A stretch of DNA of 64,000 nucleotides. Source: Erythrobacter sp. AP23. GTDB taxonomy: Bacteria > Pseudomonadota > Alphaproteobacteria > Sphingomonadales > Sphingomonadaceae. Made by a program: the position numbers and the translations under genes. The notes under the pieces were generated by a model. That model was not told where the DNA came from. It searched no databases and saw only the letters and a program-made list of their open reading frames with translations. Positions 25,254-33,523 of this stretch are shown piece after piece (the stretch's first letter is position 1; each line of letters starts with the position of its first letter). The stretch is taken from the NCBI RefSeq assembly GCF_001542855.1, contig NZ_LNBY01000004.1:32390-96389 (forward strand), read 5' to 3'.

Positions 25254-27374
25254 TTACTCCGCTCCGCTACCGATCTCTCGGTTGAGATAGGCCAGCAACA
25301 GGGCGGCGCGTTTGGCGTCCTCCTCGTGGTCGGAACCGACCGAGTGCCCACCCTCGCGATACTCGTGATAATAGAAGGTCTGGCCCCAGGCTTCGTGCTT
25401 GGCCGCCGCCTTGCGCGCATGGCCGGGGTGCACCCGATCGTCGAGCGTCGAGAGATAATAGAAGGCGGCAGGCACATCGGGCGCGTCGCTCATATTCTGG
25501 TAGGGAGACCAGTCGCGCATGAAGGCCCAGTCTTCGGGCACATCCGGATTGCCATATTCGGCCATCCACGATGCGCCCGCGAGTAGCTTGTTGTAACGCC
25601 GCATGTCGATCAGCGGGCTGCCCGAAATGATCGCGCCGTAAAGGTCGGGCCGCTGGTTGGCGACTGCGCCCACGAGAACGCCGCCGTTCGAGCGACCCGA
25701 GGCGGCGATATGCCCCGGATCGGCGAGACGGTTCGCGACCAGATCGTCGGCCACGGCATGGAAATCGTCGAAGCTGTTCTGACGCTTCTCGCGCAGCGCG
25801 TCCTCGTGCCAGCGAGGCCCGTATTCGCCGCCGCCACGGATGTTGGCGAGCACATAGGCATTGCCGCTCTCGACCCAGAAAAGGCCCAGCGGCCCGCTGC
25901 GATAGGGTTCGGCGGTGAGGTATTTGGGCGTCTGCGCCGCGCGGAAACCGCCATAGGCATGGATCAGCGTGGGAAGCGGACCTTCCGCGCCCTTCGGGCG
26001 GACGAGGTAATAGGGAACTTTCGTGCCGTCCTTCGACGTCGCGAACTTCTGCTCGACCGCAAACTTGCTCGCATCGAATTGCGCAGGCTCGCTGGCGATC
26101 GCGACGGGCTCGCCGTCGCTCGGTACAGCCCACAGCGTCGGCGGGGTCAGCATGCTCTCGACCGTGACGAAGGCGGTGTCGCCCTTTCCGCTGGTTTCGG
26201 CGATCTGGATCGTGCTGTTGCTGGGCAGGTCCATGGTGCGCGCGGCCCAGCCATCGACCCCGGGCGCTAGCTCGATCAGCTTGCCCGAAACGTCGTCGAG
26301 CACTTTGACCCAGAGCTTGGTCTCGGAGGATGCCACCTCTTCGATCGCCTGCGATTCGCTCGGCTCGAAGATGACCGAGGGCGTGCTGCCACGGCCAGCC
26401 GCAATATCTTCGAGCGACCAGGCGACCAGCGAGCCGACGGGCGCGCTCCAGCCCGAGTCCGGTTCCTGAGCGGAATTCATCTTGGCGATGACGTACCCGT
26501 CGAGCACGGCTTCGAATTCGGCGTCCAGGGGCAGGGGCAGCTCGACCAGTGTGCCGTCATCACGGACGAGCTTGTATTCGCCGGTCCAGAAATCGGGCCC
26601 CCGGCGCACGAAGCGCCAACGCGTGTCGCCGTCGAGCACCGAAAAGCCGTTCATGCTGATATCGGTCTGCTCGCCTTCCGCGACGAGCTCGGCCGCGCTG
26701 AAATCGGTCCCGCGCCGCCACAGTTTGACGAGCCGCGGATAGCCGGAATCGGTCAGCGAACCCTCGCCCTCGTCGGTGCCCACGAAGAGCGTGTCCTCGT
26801 CGAACCAGGCTACGTTCGACTTGGCCTCGGGAAGGGCGAAGCCATCCTCGACGAATTCGCCGGTGGTCACGTCGAACTCGCGCACGACGTCGGCATCGGT
26901 CCCGCCCGGGCTGAGCGATACGAGACAACGCCGGTATTCGGGCGCCAGGCAATTGGCGCCGTGCCAGATCCAGCTCTGGCCCTCATCACGGCCGAGCTGG
27001 TCGACATCGATCAGCACACGCCACTCGGGGGCGCCGGCTTGGTAACTTTCGAGCGTCGCGATGCGCCACAGCCCGCGCGGATTGTCCGCATCGCGCCACA
27101 GGTTGGTTACGCGGTCGCCCATGATTGCATGGGGCATCGCAATCTGGCGCGTATCGTCGAGGATCTGTTTTGCCCAAGCCTTGGCCAGCGGATATTCGGG
27201 CTGGGCCGTCAGCACGGCTTCCGTATCGGCATTCCACTGATCGACCTTGGCCAGCGCACGCTCGCCCTGGATTTCTTCGAGCCAGATATAGGGGTCGTCC
27301 GCATCGGTCTCTTGCGCGACGAGCGGTGCGGCGGTGAAGCAAAGCGCGGCGGCCAGCGCCAAGCGTGCGACCAT
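25254..27374 (-). CDS. Prolyl oligopeptidase family serine peptidase, exported
   Basis: 706 residues with a signal peptide (about 1-20, cleavage after APLVA). The N-terminal strap DPYIWLEEIQGERAL and a seven-bladed propeller are followed by the alpha/beta hydrolase domain. Catalytic Ser562 is in GRSNGG, Asp in DDRVHPGH and His in EGGHS. S9A enzymes cleave short peptides after proline; periplasmic sphingomonad versions are probably nutritional. Length matches the family (about 700). It lies upstream of the DUF2254 gene on the same strand (59 bp). Confidence 0.94.
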   Translation of the reverse strand: MVARLALAAALCFTAAPLVAQETDADDPYIWLEEIQGERALAKVDQWNADTEAVLTAQPEYPLAKAWAKQILDDTRQIAMPHAIMGDRVTNLWRDADNPRGLWRIATLESYQAGAPEWRVLIDVDQLGRDEGQSWIWHGANCLAPEYRRCLVSLSPGGTDADVVREFDVTTGEFVEDGFALPEAKSNVAWFDEDTLFVGTDEGEGSLTDSGYPRLVKLWRRGTDFSAAELVAEGEQTDISMNGFSVLDGDTRWRFVRRGPDFWTGEYKLVRDDGTLVELPLPLDAEFEAVLDGYVIAKMNSAQEPDSGWSAPVGSLVAWSLEDIAAGRGSTPSVIFEPSESQAIEEVASSETKLWVKVLDDVSGKLIELAPGVDGWAARTMDLPSNSTIQIAETSGKGDTAFVTVESMLTPPTLWAVPSDGEPVAIASEPAQFDASKFAVEQKFATSKDGTKVPYYLVRPKGAEGPLPTLIHAYGGFRAAQTPKYLTAEPYRSGPLGLFWVESGNAYVLANIRGGGEYGPRWHEDALREKRQNSFDDFHAVADDLVANRLADPGHIAASGRSNGGVLVGAVANQRPDLYGAIISGSPLIDMRRYNKLLAGASWMAEYGNPDVPEDWAFMRDWSPYQNMSDAPDVPAAFYYLSTLDDRVHPGHARKAAAKHEAWGQTFYYHEYREGGHSVGSDHEEDAKRAALLLAYLNREIGSGAE

Positions 27375-27399
27375 GGTGTTCTCTCCCTGAAGTGTTACC

Positions 27400-28386
27400 C
27401 TAGACCTTGCCCAGATCGCCCTTGCCGATCGTGCCGCTGGCCATTTCGAGCATGCGGTCGAGGCTCTGCTTGGCTTTCAGGCGTAGGCCCTCCTCGATCT
27501 CGATCCGCGGTTCGAGATCGCGCAGGCAGGCGTAGAGCTTTTCCATCGTGTTGAGCGCCATGTAGGGGCAGATGTTGCAGCTGCAGTTGCCGTCTGCGCC
27601 GGGTGCGCCGATGAAATTCTTCTCGGGCAGGGCCTTTTCCATCTGGTGGATGATATGCGGTTCGGTCGCGACGATCAGCGTGTCGCCCTCGAAGGTCTGC
27701 GCGAACTGCAGGATACCGCTGGTCGAGCCGACGTAATCGGCATGGTCGACGATGGTCGGCGGGCATTCCGGGTGCGCGGCGATCGGCGCATCGGGATGCT
27801 GCGCCTTGAGCTTGAGCAGCTCGGTTTCGCTGAAGGCCTCGTGGACGATGCAAACGCCCGGCCACAGCAGCATCTCGCGATTGAATTTGCGGCTCATGTA
27901 GCCACCGAGGTGCCGGTCGGGACCGAAGATGATCTTCTGATCCTCGGGGATCTGGCTGATGATCGTCTCCGCACTCGACGAGGTGACGATGATATCGCTG
28001 AGCGCTTTCACCTCGGTCGAGCAGTTGATGTAGGTCAGCGCGATGTGGTCGGGGTGCGCTTCGCGGAAGGCCTTGAATTTTTCCGGCGGGCAGCTGTCTT
28101 CGAGACTGCATCCGGCGTCCATGTCGGGCAGGACGACGATCTTTTCGGGGCTGAGGATCTTGGCCGTGTCGGCCATGAATTTGACGCCGCAGAAGGCGAT
28201 CACGTCGGCATCGGTTTCGGCCGCCTTGCGCGACAGCTCGAGGCTGTCGCCGACGAAATCGGCGAGGTCCTGAATGTCGGCGGTCTGGTAGTAATGCGCC
28301 AGGATAATCGCGTTCTTCTCCTTGCGGAGGCGATCGATCTCAGCGAGCAAATCCTGTCCGGTCGGCAGGTCGGTCTGTGCGGTCAT
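27400..28386 (-). CDS. nadA: Quinolinate synthase NadA
   Basis: NadA condenses iminoaspartate with dihydroxyacetone phosphate to quinolinate for NAD synthesis, using a 4Fe-4S cluster. The 328-residue protein has the family blocks NAIILAHYYQTADIQDLADF and FCGVKFMADTAKIL (cluster Cys), HPECPP (cluster Cys) and CSCNICPYMALNTMEKLY (cluster Cys within CxxCP). nadB and nadC are not adjacent. A GGAAC-N17-CGTT sequence upstream is a weak candidate stress promoter. ATG 28386. Confidence 0.97.
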   Translation of the reverse strand: MTAQTDLPTGQDLLAEIDRLRKEKNAIILAHYYQTADIQDLADFVGDSLELSRKAAETDADVIAFCGVKFMADTAKILSPEKIVVLPDMDAGCSLEDSCPPEKFKAFREAHPDHIALTYINCSTEVKALSDIIVTSSSAETIISQIPEDQKIIFGPDRHLGGYMSRKFNREMLLWPGVCIVHEAFSETELLKLKAQHPDAPIAAHPECPPTIVDHADYVGSTSGILQFAQTFEGDTLIVATEPHIIHQMEKALPEKNFIGAPGADGNCSCNICPYMALNTMEKLYACLRDLEPRIEIEEGLRLKAKQSLDRMLEMASGTIGKGDLGKV

Positions 28387-28455
28387 TGTGTGTCCCGTCT
28401 GGTCCTGTTGGGGCCTCTATAGACCGAACGGACGGGAAGGCGAGGGCGTTCCGTT

Positions 28456-29226
28456 CTAGAAACCCGGAGGCAGAAACGGATCGGGCGATCGCTCGCCTCC
28501 CGGCGTGCCTGCGACATGGCCCGCGACCCAGGTCTTGGCGTAGCCTGTCGCACCGATGACCTCACCCATGCCCATGGCCGCGATCGGGCCGATCAGCGCC
28601 CACCACCAGGCCGCGTGTACCGAGCCGCGGACGCGGCGATCCATCATCATGCCCGCCAGGATAAAGAGCGAGGCGACGCCGAAGATGATCGGGAATGCCC
28701 AGGGGATGAGGAACGGCAGCGGCAGCAGGCGCGCAATGCCGGGAATGCTGACGGTGACCATCGCGCCGAACATCAGCCGCTTGTGCCAGTCGGGGCGCTT
28801 GCGCAATCGCAGCGCGGCGACGGCAAGCGCGGCGAAGGCGGCCAGGTGAAACAGGTTGACCACGAGGAACTCGCTCTGCGCGAAAAACGGCGGTCCGCCG
28901 AGAATCCGCAGCGTGGCAAAGGTCAGCCACACGCCCATGATCAGCATGAGCGGAGTATAGACGACCGCGACCTGCCCTAGGCGCATGTGCAGCGCCGTGT
29001 TTCCCTTCGCTGCCAGCGTCGCCTGCAACGCGTAGAGGCCGATGAAGCCCATGAAGACGAATGCGTGCAGGTGGTAGACCAGCGGAACGTCGAAACTCGA
29101 CCGCCCCGTCGCTGCATTGAGCGCGAAACCACCTACCGTCATCGCGGCGAGCAGCCAGGTCGCAATCAGGAAAAAGCGGTGTTCGCCCGCTGCCGTGCGT
29201 GGCGGTGTATCGGCAATGGTCGCCAT
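28456..29226 (-). CDS. Seven-helix membrane protein of unknown function
   Basis: 256 residues with about seven transmembrane segments. A His-containing motif LVYHLHAFVFMGFIGLYALQ is followed by HMRLGQVAVVYTPLMLIMG and later DWHKRLMFGAMV. Spaced histidines at membrane boundaries recall DUF2306-like or heme-linked membrane proteins, but the match is weak. The last 25 residues are soluble and Gly/Pro-rich. ATG 29226 (MATIADTPPRTA). It is a single gene between nadA and the DUF4230 gene; no role can be assigned. Confidence 0.75.
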   Translation of the reverse strand: MATIADTPPRTAAGEHRFFLIATWLLAAMTVGGFALNAATGRSSFDVPLVYHLHAFVFMGFIGLYALQATLAAKGNTALHMRLGQVAVVYTPLMLIMGVWLTFATLRILGGPPFFAQSEFLVVNLFHLAAFAALAVAALRLRKRPDWHKRLMFGAMVTVSIPGIARLLPLPFLIPWAFPIIFGVASLFILAGMMMDRRVRGSVHAAWWWALIGPIAAMGMGEVIGATGYAKTWVAGHVAGTPGGERSPDPFLPPGF

Positions 29227-29306
29227 GGTCCCAAGTCCCCCCTCAAAGCCAAGCGACCATTGATTTCGTTTTGCAGAGGATAAAAATTCGCGGGAGCGTC
29301 GTCAAA

Positions 29307-29990
29307 TCAGCCGGCGGCTTCTCCGTCGAACCGCACGTCGACCGTGACGTCTCCATAGCCTGCTACCTGCAAAGGAATGGCAAGGTTCTGGCGGACTGCT
29401 TCCTTCGCTGCCTGCCGGGCGAGTGCGAGGACTTGGGGATTTTTCGCAAATTCGGCTGCCTTGCGCTCGGCCTGCTGCGAATTGTTGCGCGCCAGGTCCG
29501 CGCTCGCATCGCGGCTGACATACGTGCCCTCGGTAAACGTCTTCTGCGCTGCTTCGTCGAGGTTGGGCCGCGAAATGCGCAGTGGTGGCAGGGTTACGGT
29601 CAGTTCCTCGCCTTCCTCGTCCCAGGCGAAGCGGTCGCGATCCATGCTCGATAGGTCGAGCCGGTACTCGACCGTCGCGGGAATGATCGCCGCCTGTCGG
29701 CTCTCAAGCAGGTCGAGATTGAGCACGCCGCGCCGGTCGACGCTTTCCGCAACCACTTCGAACCGCGATGAGAAGACGGTGAGCGAATTCTGCTTCTCGA
29801 AGGCCAGCATCGCGCTGCCTACCGGATCGCCCTCTTCCTGATAAAAGAACGCGCGCCAGCCGAGCCATGCGACGGCGGCCAGCAGGACGATCACGATCAG
29901 CCACGGCACAGCCTGGATGCGCGCCAGCGGCTGCTCGCGCCGCACATCGGATTGGATGGTGGTTTCGCCGGTCTTCAGATCGTTTGCCAT
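29307..29990 (-). CDS. DUF4230 single-pass membrane protein
   Basis: 227 residues: a cytoplasmic N-terminus, one transmembrane helix (about 29-46), then a periplasmic domain with the DUF4230 pattern (EKQNSLTVFSSRFEVVAES, VEYRLDLSS, LTVTLPPLRISRP). A helical segment and a short C-terminal strand follow. Family function unknown. The ATG at 29990 overlaps the end of the metallo-hydrolase gene by 16 bp, so the two are probably cotranscribed. Confidence 0.85.
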   Translation of the reverse strand: MANDLKTGETTIQSDVRREQPLARIQAVPWLIVIVLLAAVAWLGWRAFFYQEEGDPVGSAMLAFEKQNSLTVFSSRFEVVAESVDRRGVLNLDLLESRQAAIIPATVEYRLDLSSMDRDRFAWDEEGEELTVTLPPLRISRPNLDEAAQKTFTEGTYVSRDASADLARNNSQQAERKAAEFAKNPQVLALARQAAKEAVRQNLAIPLQVAGYGDVTVDVRFDGEAAG

Positions 29991-30847
29991 ACATCGCCAG
30001 AACGGGCGACGAGGCCGCGCTGTTCCAGATCGATGAGATGCGCGGTGACCGACATCTCGGCCGCCTTGTGCAATCTCGCATCGAGGCCCTTGTACATCTT
30101 GGGCACGAAATCGCTGGCTTTATGTGGGCCATCGCTCAGGTGCCGCACGATCTGGTTTTCCCGCTGGCGCCGGTGACCGAGCATGCCGCGGACAAGCTGG
30201 CGCGGTTTGTCGACCGCTTCGCCATGCGCCGGGTAATAGACCCGGTCCTCGCGCGCATGGAGTTTCTCCAGGCTCTTCATGTAATCGCTCATGTCGCCAT
30301 CGGGCGGGATCACGACGCTGGTCGACCAGCCCATCACGTGGTCGCCGGTGAACAGCGCACCGCTCTCTTCCAAAGCGAAGCACAAATGATTGGAAACATG
30401 GCCCGGCGTGGCAATGGCGGTGAGCGTCCAGCCGGGGCCGGTCATCTGCTCGCCGTCTTCCATCACCCGATCCGGCTCATAGGTCGGGTCGAATGCCTCA
30501 TCCGAACGCGGAAGGTCGCTTTCGATCACCAGCGGCGCGCAGCCCACGACCGGTGCGCCGGTCCGGGCGGACAGGGTCCTTGCCGCGGGCGAATGGTCGC
30601 GGTGCGTATGGGTGCACATGATCGCACAGACGTGTTCCTCGCCGATCGCGGCATCGAGTGCGAGCAGGTGCTCTTTCTCGTCCGGTCCGGGATCGATCAC
30701 TGCGCAGCCATCGCCGAGGCCGACGATGTAGGTCTGCGTGCCGGTATAGGTATAGGGCGACGGGTTCGGCGCGAGCACGCGCCGCACCAGCGGTTCAACT
30801 TGCATCGCCTTGCCGGTCGGCCACGGTTTGGGAGGAGGTCCAGCCAT
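29975..30847 (-). CDS. MBL-fold metallo-hydrolase (LACTB2/glyoxalase II-like)
   Basis: 290 residues. The metallo-beta-lactamase core has THTHRDHS (HxHxDH metal motif), ATPGHVSNHL (third His), FTGDHVMGW (bridging Asp) and YPAHGEAV (last His). A C-terminal winged-helix (about 220-290) is typical of LACTB2-type enzymes, which act on thioesters or RNA. ATG 30847 (MAGPPPKPWPTG) is chosen; the longer frame upstream crosses the divergent glpK promoter. Substrate unknown. Confidence 0.9.
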   Translation of the reverse strand: MAGPPPKPWPTGKAMQVEPLVRRVLAPNPSPYTYTGTQTYIVGLGDGCAVIDPGPDEKEHLLALDAAIGEEHVCAIMCTHTHRDHSPAARTLSARTGAPVVGCAPLVIESDLPRSDEAFDPTYEPDRVMEDGEQMTGPGWTLTAIATPGHVSNHLCFALEESGALFTGDHVMGWSTSVVIPPDGDMSDYMKSLEKLHAREDRVYYPAHGEAVDKPRQLVRGMLGHRRQRENQIVRHLSDGPHKASDFVPKMYKGLDARLHKAAEMSVTAHLIDLEQRGLVARSGDVWQTI

Positions 30848-30909
30848 GCCCTTGCATATGGGGATAAGGCTGCGCCATGTCACGTCCCGCCGCTTGTCAG
30901 GGAGAAAGC

Positions 30910-32373
30910 ATGGCCGATCGTATCCTCGTCCTCGATGCCGGAACCACATCGACAAGAGCGATGATATTCGCTCCCGACGGCAAGATGGAGGCGGTGGCTC
31001 AGGCGGAGCTGACGCAGCATTATCCCAGACCGGGCTGGGTCGAGCACGATGCTGCCGAGATCTGGGAGAAGACACTGTCCTGCGCGCGCGAGGTAGTCGG
31101 TGACGATACAGGACGGATCGCCGCTATCGGTATCACCAACCAGCGCGAAACGGTGGTCGCCTGGGATCGCAATTCGGGCGAGCTGCTGGCGCGCGCGATC
31201 GTCTGGCAGGACCGGCGTACGGCGCAGTTCTGTGCGGGTATGAGAGACTACGGCCATGAGCCGGAAGTGCAGCGGCGCACGGGCCTGCTGCTCGATCCCT
31301 ATTTTTCGGGTACCAAGATGCGCTGGATGCTCGATCATGACGAAGCGGTGCGGGCGGCTGCCGACACGGGCACGCTCGCCTTCGGCACGATCGAGAGCTG
31401 GCTGGTCTACAAACTGTCGGGTGGGGCGCATCTGAGCGATGCAAGCAACGCCAGCCGCACCCTTTTGCTGGCACTCGATGGTGCGCAATTCGACGAGGAT
31501 TTGTGCGAGCTGTTCGGCGTCCCGCGCGCAGCCTTGCCCGAGGTGGTCGATACGCATGGAGCGCTGGCGGAATGTGACCCGCAATGGCTCGGCAGCGCTA
31601 TTCCAATCTGCGGTCTCGCGGGCGACCAGCAATCCGCCACCATCGGTCAGGGCTGTCTGTTTTTTGGGGAAACCAAAGCCACCTACGGTACGGGTGCCTT
31701 CGTGCTGACCAATAAGGGGCGAGACATTCCGCGTTCGGACAATCGCCTGCTTGGCACCGTGCTGTATCAGGAAGACGGCGAGCGAACCTATGCGATAGAG
31801 GGGGCGTGTTTCGTCGCCGGCAGCCTCGTCCAGTATCTGCGCGATCAGCTGGGCTTGATCGGGAGCGCGGAAGAGACCGAGGAACTGGCCCGATCGATCG
31901 AGGATAGCGGCGAGGTGGTCATCGTTCCGGCGCTTGCAGGACTCGGCGCTCCGCACTGGAAACCCGATGCCCGCGGCGTGATCTCGGGCCTCAGCTTCGC
32001 AAGCGGGCGAGCGCAGATCGCGCGGGCGGCACTGGAGGCGATGGCACACCAGACCCATGACCTGGCGAGCGCCTTCGCTGCCGACGGCGCGCCGTGGTCG
32101 CATCTGCGGATCGATGGAGGCATGAGCGCCAACGAGTGGATGGCACAGGATCTGGCGGATATCCTCGACCTCGAAGTCGAACGGCCCGAGTTCATCGAGA
32201 CGACGGCGCTGGGCGCCGCCATTCTCGCGGCGGTCGGTTGCGGAATGCAAGCCTCACTCGAAGACGCTGCGCTGGCCATGCGCGGCGGTGCAAATACGTT
32301 CACTCCGGCAATGGCAGAGGATGTACGCGAGGCACGCCTGGCCCGCTATGCCAAGGCACTTTCCGCAGCCTGA
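30910..32373 (+). CDS. glpK: Glycerol kinase GlpK
   Basis: 487 residues, FGGY kinase with two actin-like domains. The N-terminal phosphate loop DAGTTSTRAMIF, ITNQRETVVAWDR and RAIVWQDRRT (glycerol contact), TYGTGAFVLTNKG and the C-terminal DGGMSANEWMAQ are all glycerol kinase signatures. It makes sn-glycerol-3-phosphate from glycerol and ATP. ATG 30910 follows AGGGAGAAAGC. No glpF or glpD lies beside it, so it is an isolated kinase. It abuts rcdA tail to tail with no gap. Confidence 0.95.
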   Translation: MADRILVLDAGTTSTRAMIFAPDGKMEAVAQAELTQHYPRPGWVEHDAAEIWEKTLSCAREVVGDDTGRIAAIGITNQRETVVAWDRNSGELLARAIVWQDRRTAQFCAGMRDYGHEPEVQRRTGLLLDPYFSGTKMRWMLDHDEAVRAAADTGTLAFGTIESWLVYKLSGGAHLSDASNASRTLLLALDGAQFDEDLCELFGVPRAALPEVVDTHGALAECDPQWLGSAIPICGLAGDQQSATIGQGCLFFGETKATYGTGAFVLTNKGRDIPRSDNRLLGTVLYQEDGERTYAIEGACFVAGSLVQYLRDQLGLIGSAEETEELARSIEDSGEVVIVPALAGLGAPHWKPDARGVISGLSFASGRAQIARAALEAMAHQTHDLASAFAADGAPWSHLRIDGGMSANEWMAQDLADILDLEVERPEFIETTALGAAILAAVGCGMQASLEDAALAMRGGANTFTPAMAEDVREARLARYAKALSAA

Positions 32374-32829
32374 TCAGGCAGTTGCGAATGCCTGCGCAAT
32401 GCGGCCCTGCAGCGATGCCACGGAAGTTGCCTCATCCCGCTGCAAGCGCCAGTCGCGATCGAGCCGGGCAACCCTGGCGTGAAGCCGTTCGCTCTCTTCG
32501 ATCAGGGCGCGGGTCTCGGACTCGAGCCGTCCGAGATTATCGGCATCGGCTTCGCGCTCTTCGGGAAGGGCGCCGCAACGTTCGAGCTGCCGTTCGGACA
32601 ACTCGCCCGCAAGATAGGCGCGCTGGTTGAGCAGCCAGGCGAGCACATGCATCAGCCGCGTCGTCGTACGAAGTCCTTCGATCGACAGCGCCACGCGGGT
32701 CAGGTCCCCCATATTTGACCGAGCGTCCTGGACACGCAGATCGAAGGCCGCCCGCGCATCGTCCGCGAGTACCAGTGCTTCGGAATAGAGATCCTCGATG
32801 ATTTCTTCGTTGATGTCCCGAGCTGGCAT
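32374..32829 (-). CDS. rcdA: RcdA family protein (DUF1465), CtrA degradation adaptor
   Basis: 151 residues, mostly helical. The block IEGLRTTTRLMHVLAWLLNQRAYLAGEL matches the DUF1465/RcdA core (GESMRLTTRLMQVASWLLVQRA in Caulobacter, from memory). In Caulobacter, RcdA works with CpdR and PopA to deliver CtrA to ClpXP at the G1-S transition. Presence here implies a CtrA cell-cycle or motility circuit. A TTAACCAT CtrA octamer lies 42 bp upstream of ATG 32829, which suggests feedback (inference). Confidence 0.88.
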   Translation of the reverse strand: MPARDINEEIIEDLYSEALVLADDARAAFDLRVQDARSNMGDLTRVALSIEGLRTTTRLMHVLAWLLNQRAYLAGELSERQLERCGALPEEREADADNLGRLESETRALIEESERLHARVARLDRDWRLQRDEATSVASLQGRIAQAFATA

Positions 32830-32870
32830 GGCGCGGGGGATACGCCTTGGGGCAAAAAGCCGCCAGCAGA

Positions 32871-32878
32871 TTAACCAT
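32871..32878 (+). promoter_or_regulatory. CtrA-type site TTAACCAT upstream of rcdA
   Basis: A perfect TTAACCAT octamer is found in the 92-bp gap between rcdA and the ydcH-like gene, 42 bp upstream of the rcdA start. Spacing is like that seen at cheA and at the 45342 ORF. Motif-based inference only. Confidence 0.45.
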
Positions 32879-32921
32879 GCTTGTCCCGCGCTGACACGTG
32901 CCCTGACCCAAGATGCCGATA

Positions 32922-33176
32922 TCAGGCGATTATATCGGGTAGCAGGACGTCTTCGATCGCAGCGATCCGGTCCTTCAGCGCCAGCTTGCGTTTCTTGAGC
33001 CGGGCCATCTGCAGCTGGTCGACGAAACCGCTTTGCGCACCCGCCTCGGTCAGCGCGGCGATCGCGACGTCGAGATCGCGGTGTTCGCTGCGGAGCAGAG
33101 CCAGTCTCTTGCGCAGTTCCTGTTCGTTCACGCCGACCTTCCCGGAAAATCGCTTCTCGCGACCGTTTTGCCGCAT
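32922..33176 (-). CDS. YdcH/DUF465 family small coiled-coil protein
   Basis: 84 residues, or 69 if translation starts at GTG 33131. The core VNEQELRKRLALLRSEHRDLDVAIAAL...LKKRKLALKDRIAAIE (residues about 16-78) has the DUF465 pattern of an antiparallel helical hairpin. The GTG has GGGAAGG five bases upstream and matches the usual family start, so the N-terminal 15 basic residues may not be translated. Function of the family is unknown. A second DUF465 gene is divergent at 33297. Confidence 0.82.
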   Translation of the reverse strand: MRQNGREKRFSGKVGVNEQELRKRLALLRSEHRDLDVAIAALTEAGAQSGFVDQLQMARLKKRKLALKDRIAAIEDVLLPDIIA

Positions 33177-33236
33177 GCCTTCAAGATCGCCCTTTGTAAA
33201 TTATCAATCCTGTGGTTTGATACCAGATCTGCGGCC

Positions 33237-33255
33237 CGTGCCGCACATCGGCACG
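33237..33255. promoter_or_regulatory. Perfect 7-bp inverted repeat between two divergent ydcH-like genes
   Basis: CGTGCCG-CACAT-CGGCACG is a perfect palindrome with a 5-base centre, 41 bp upstream of the short ydcH gene. It may be an operator or an RNA hairpin in the leader. No U-tract follows. Confidence 0.35.
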
Positions 33256-33296
33256 AGTCGCTCCTGGGGTCGCACAACCGTCAAGGAGACAGCCCG

Positions 33297-33452
33297 ATGC
33301 AATCATCCCATGTCGACGCGCTCAAAGCCAAGCACGCCGGTCTCGAGGCCCGCCTGCACAAGGAGCAAACCCGACCGGCGCCCGACATCGCGATGATCCA
33401 GCAGATCAAGAAGCAGAAGCTCCGCATCAAGGAAGAGCTCGCTTCCTGCTGA
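33297..33452 (+). CDS. Short YdcH/DUF465 family protein
   Basis: 51 residues starting MQSSHVDALKAKHAGLEARL, with a second helix MIQQIKKQKLRIKEELASC. It has the two-helix DUF465 pattern, at the short end of the family. ATG 33297 is preceded by AAGGAGA at 8 bp, a strong ribosome site. It is divergent from the longer paralogue at 32922-33176, and the pairing of two DUF465 genes is common in sphingomonads (from memory). Function unknown. Confidence 0.85.
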   Translation: MQSSHVDALKAKHAGLEARLHKEQTRPAPDIAMIQQIKKQKLRIKEELASC

Positions 33453-33468
33453 AATTGGCAATGAGGAG

Positions 33469-33487
33469 GCGGGGCCACGTGTCCCGC
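33469..33487 (+). terminator. Possible hairpin terminator after the short ydcH gene
   Basis: GCGGGGC-CACGT-GTCCCGC folds into a 7-bp stem (one G-U) 16 bp after the stop. The T-tract is absent, so termination would be weak; it could also be part of the ptsP leader. Confidence 0.3.
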
Positions 33488-33523
33488 TTCCGCCTTCCGA
33501 TGAATTTGCTATAGGCTGCCGCC

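Noticed and set aside
28428..28453. GGAAC-N17-CGTT upstream of nadA as an EcfG promoter
   Set aside because: Spacer is one base longer than at 57754 and nadA is a housekeeping gene; noted only as a weak possibility.
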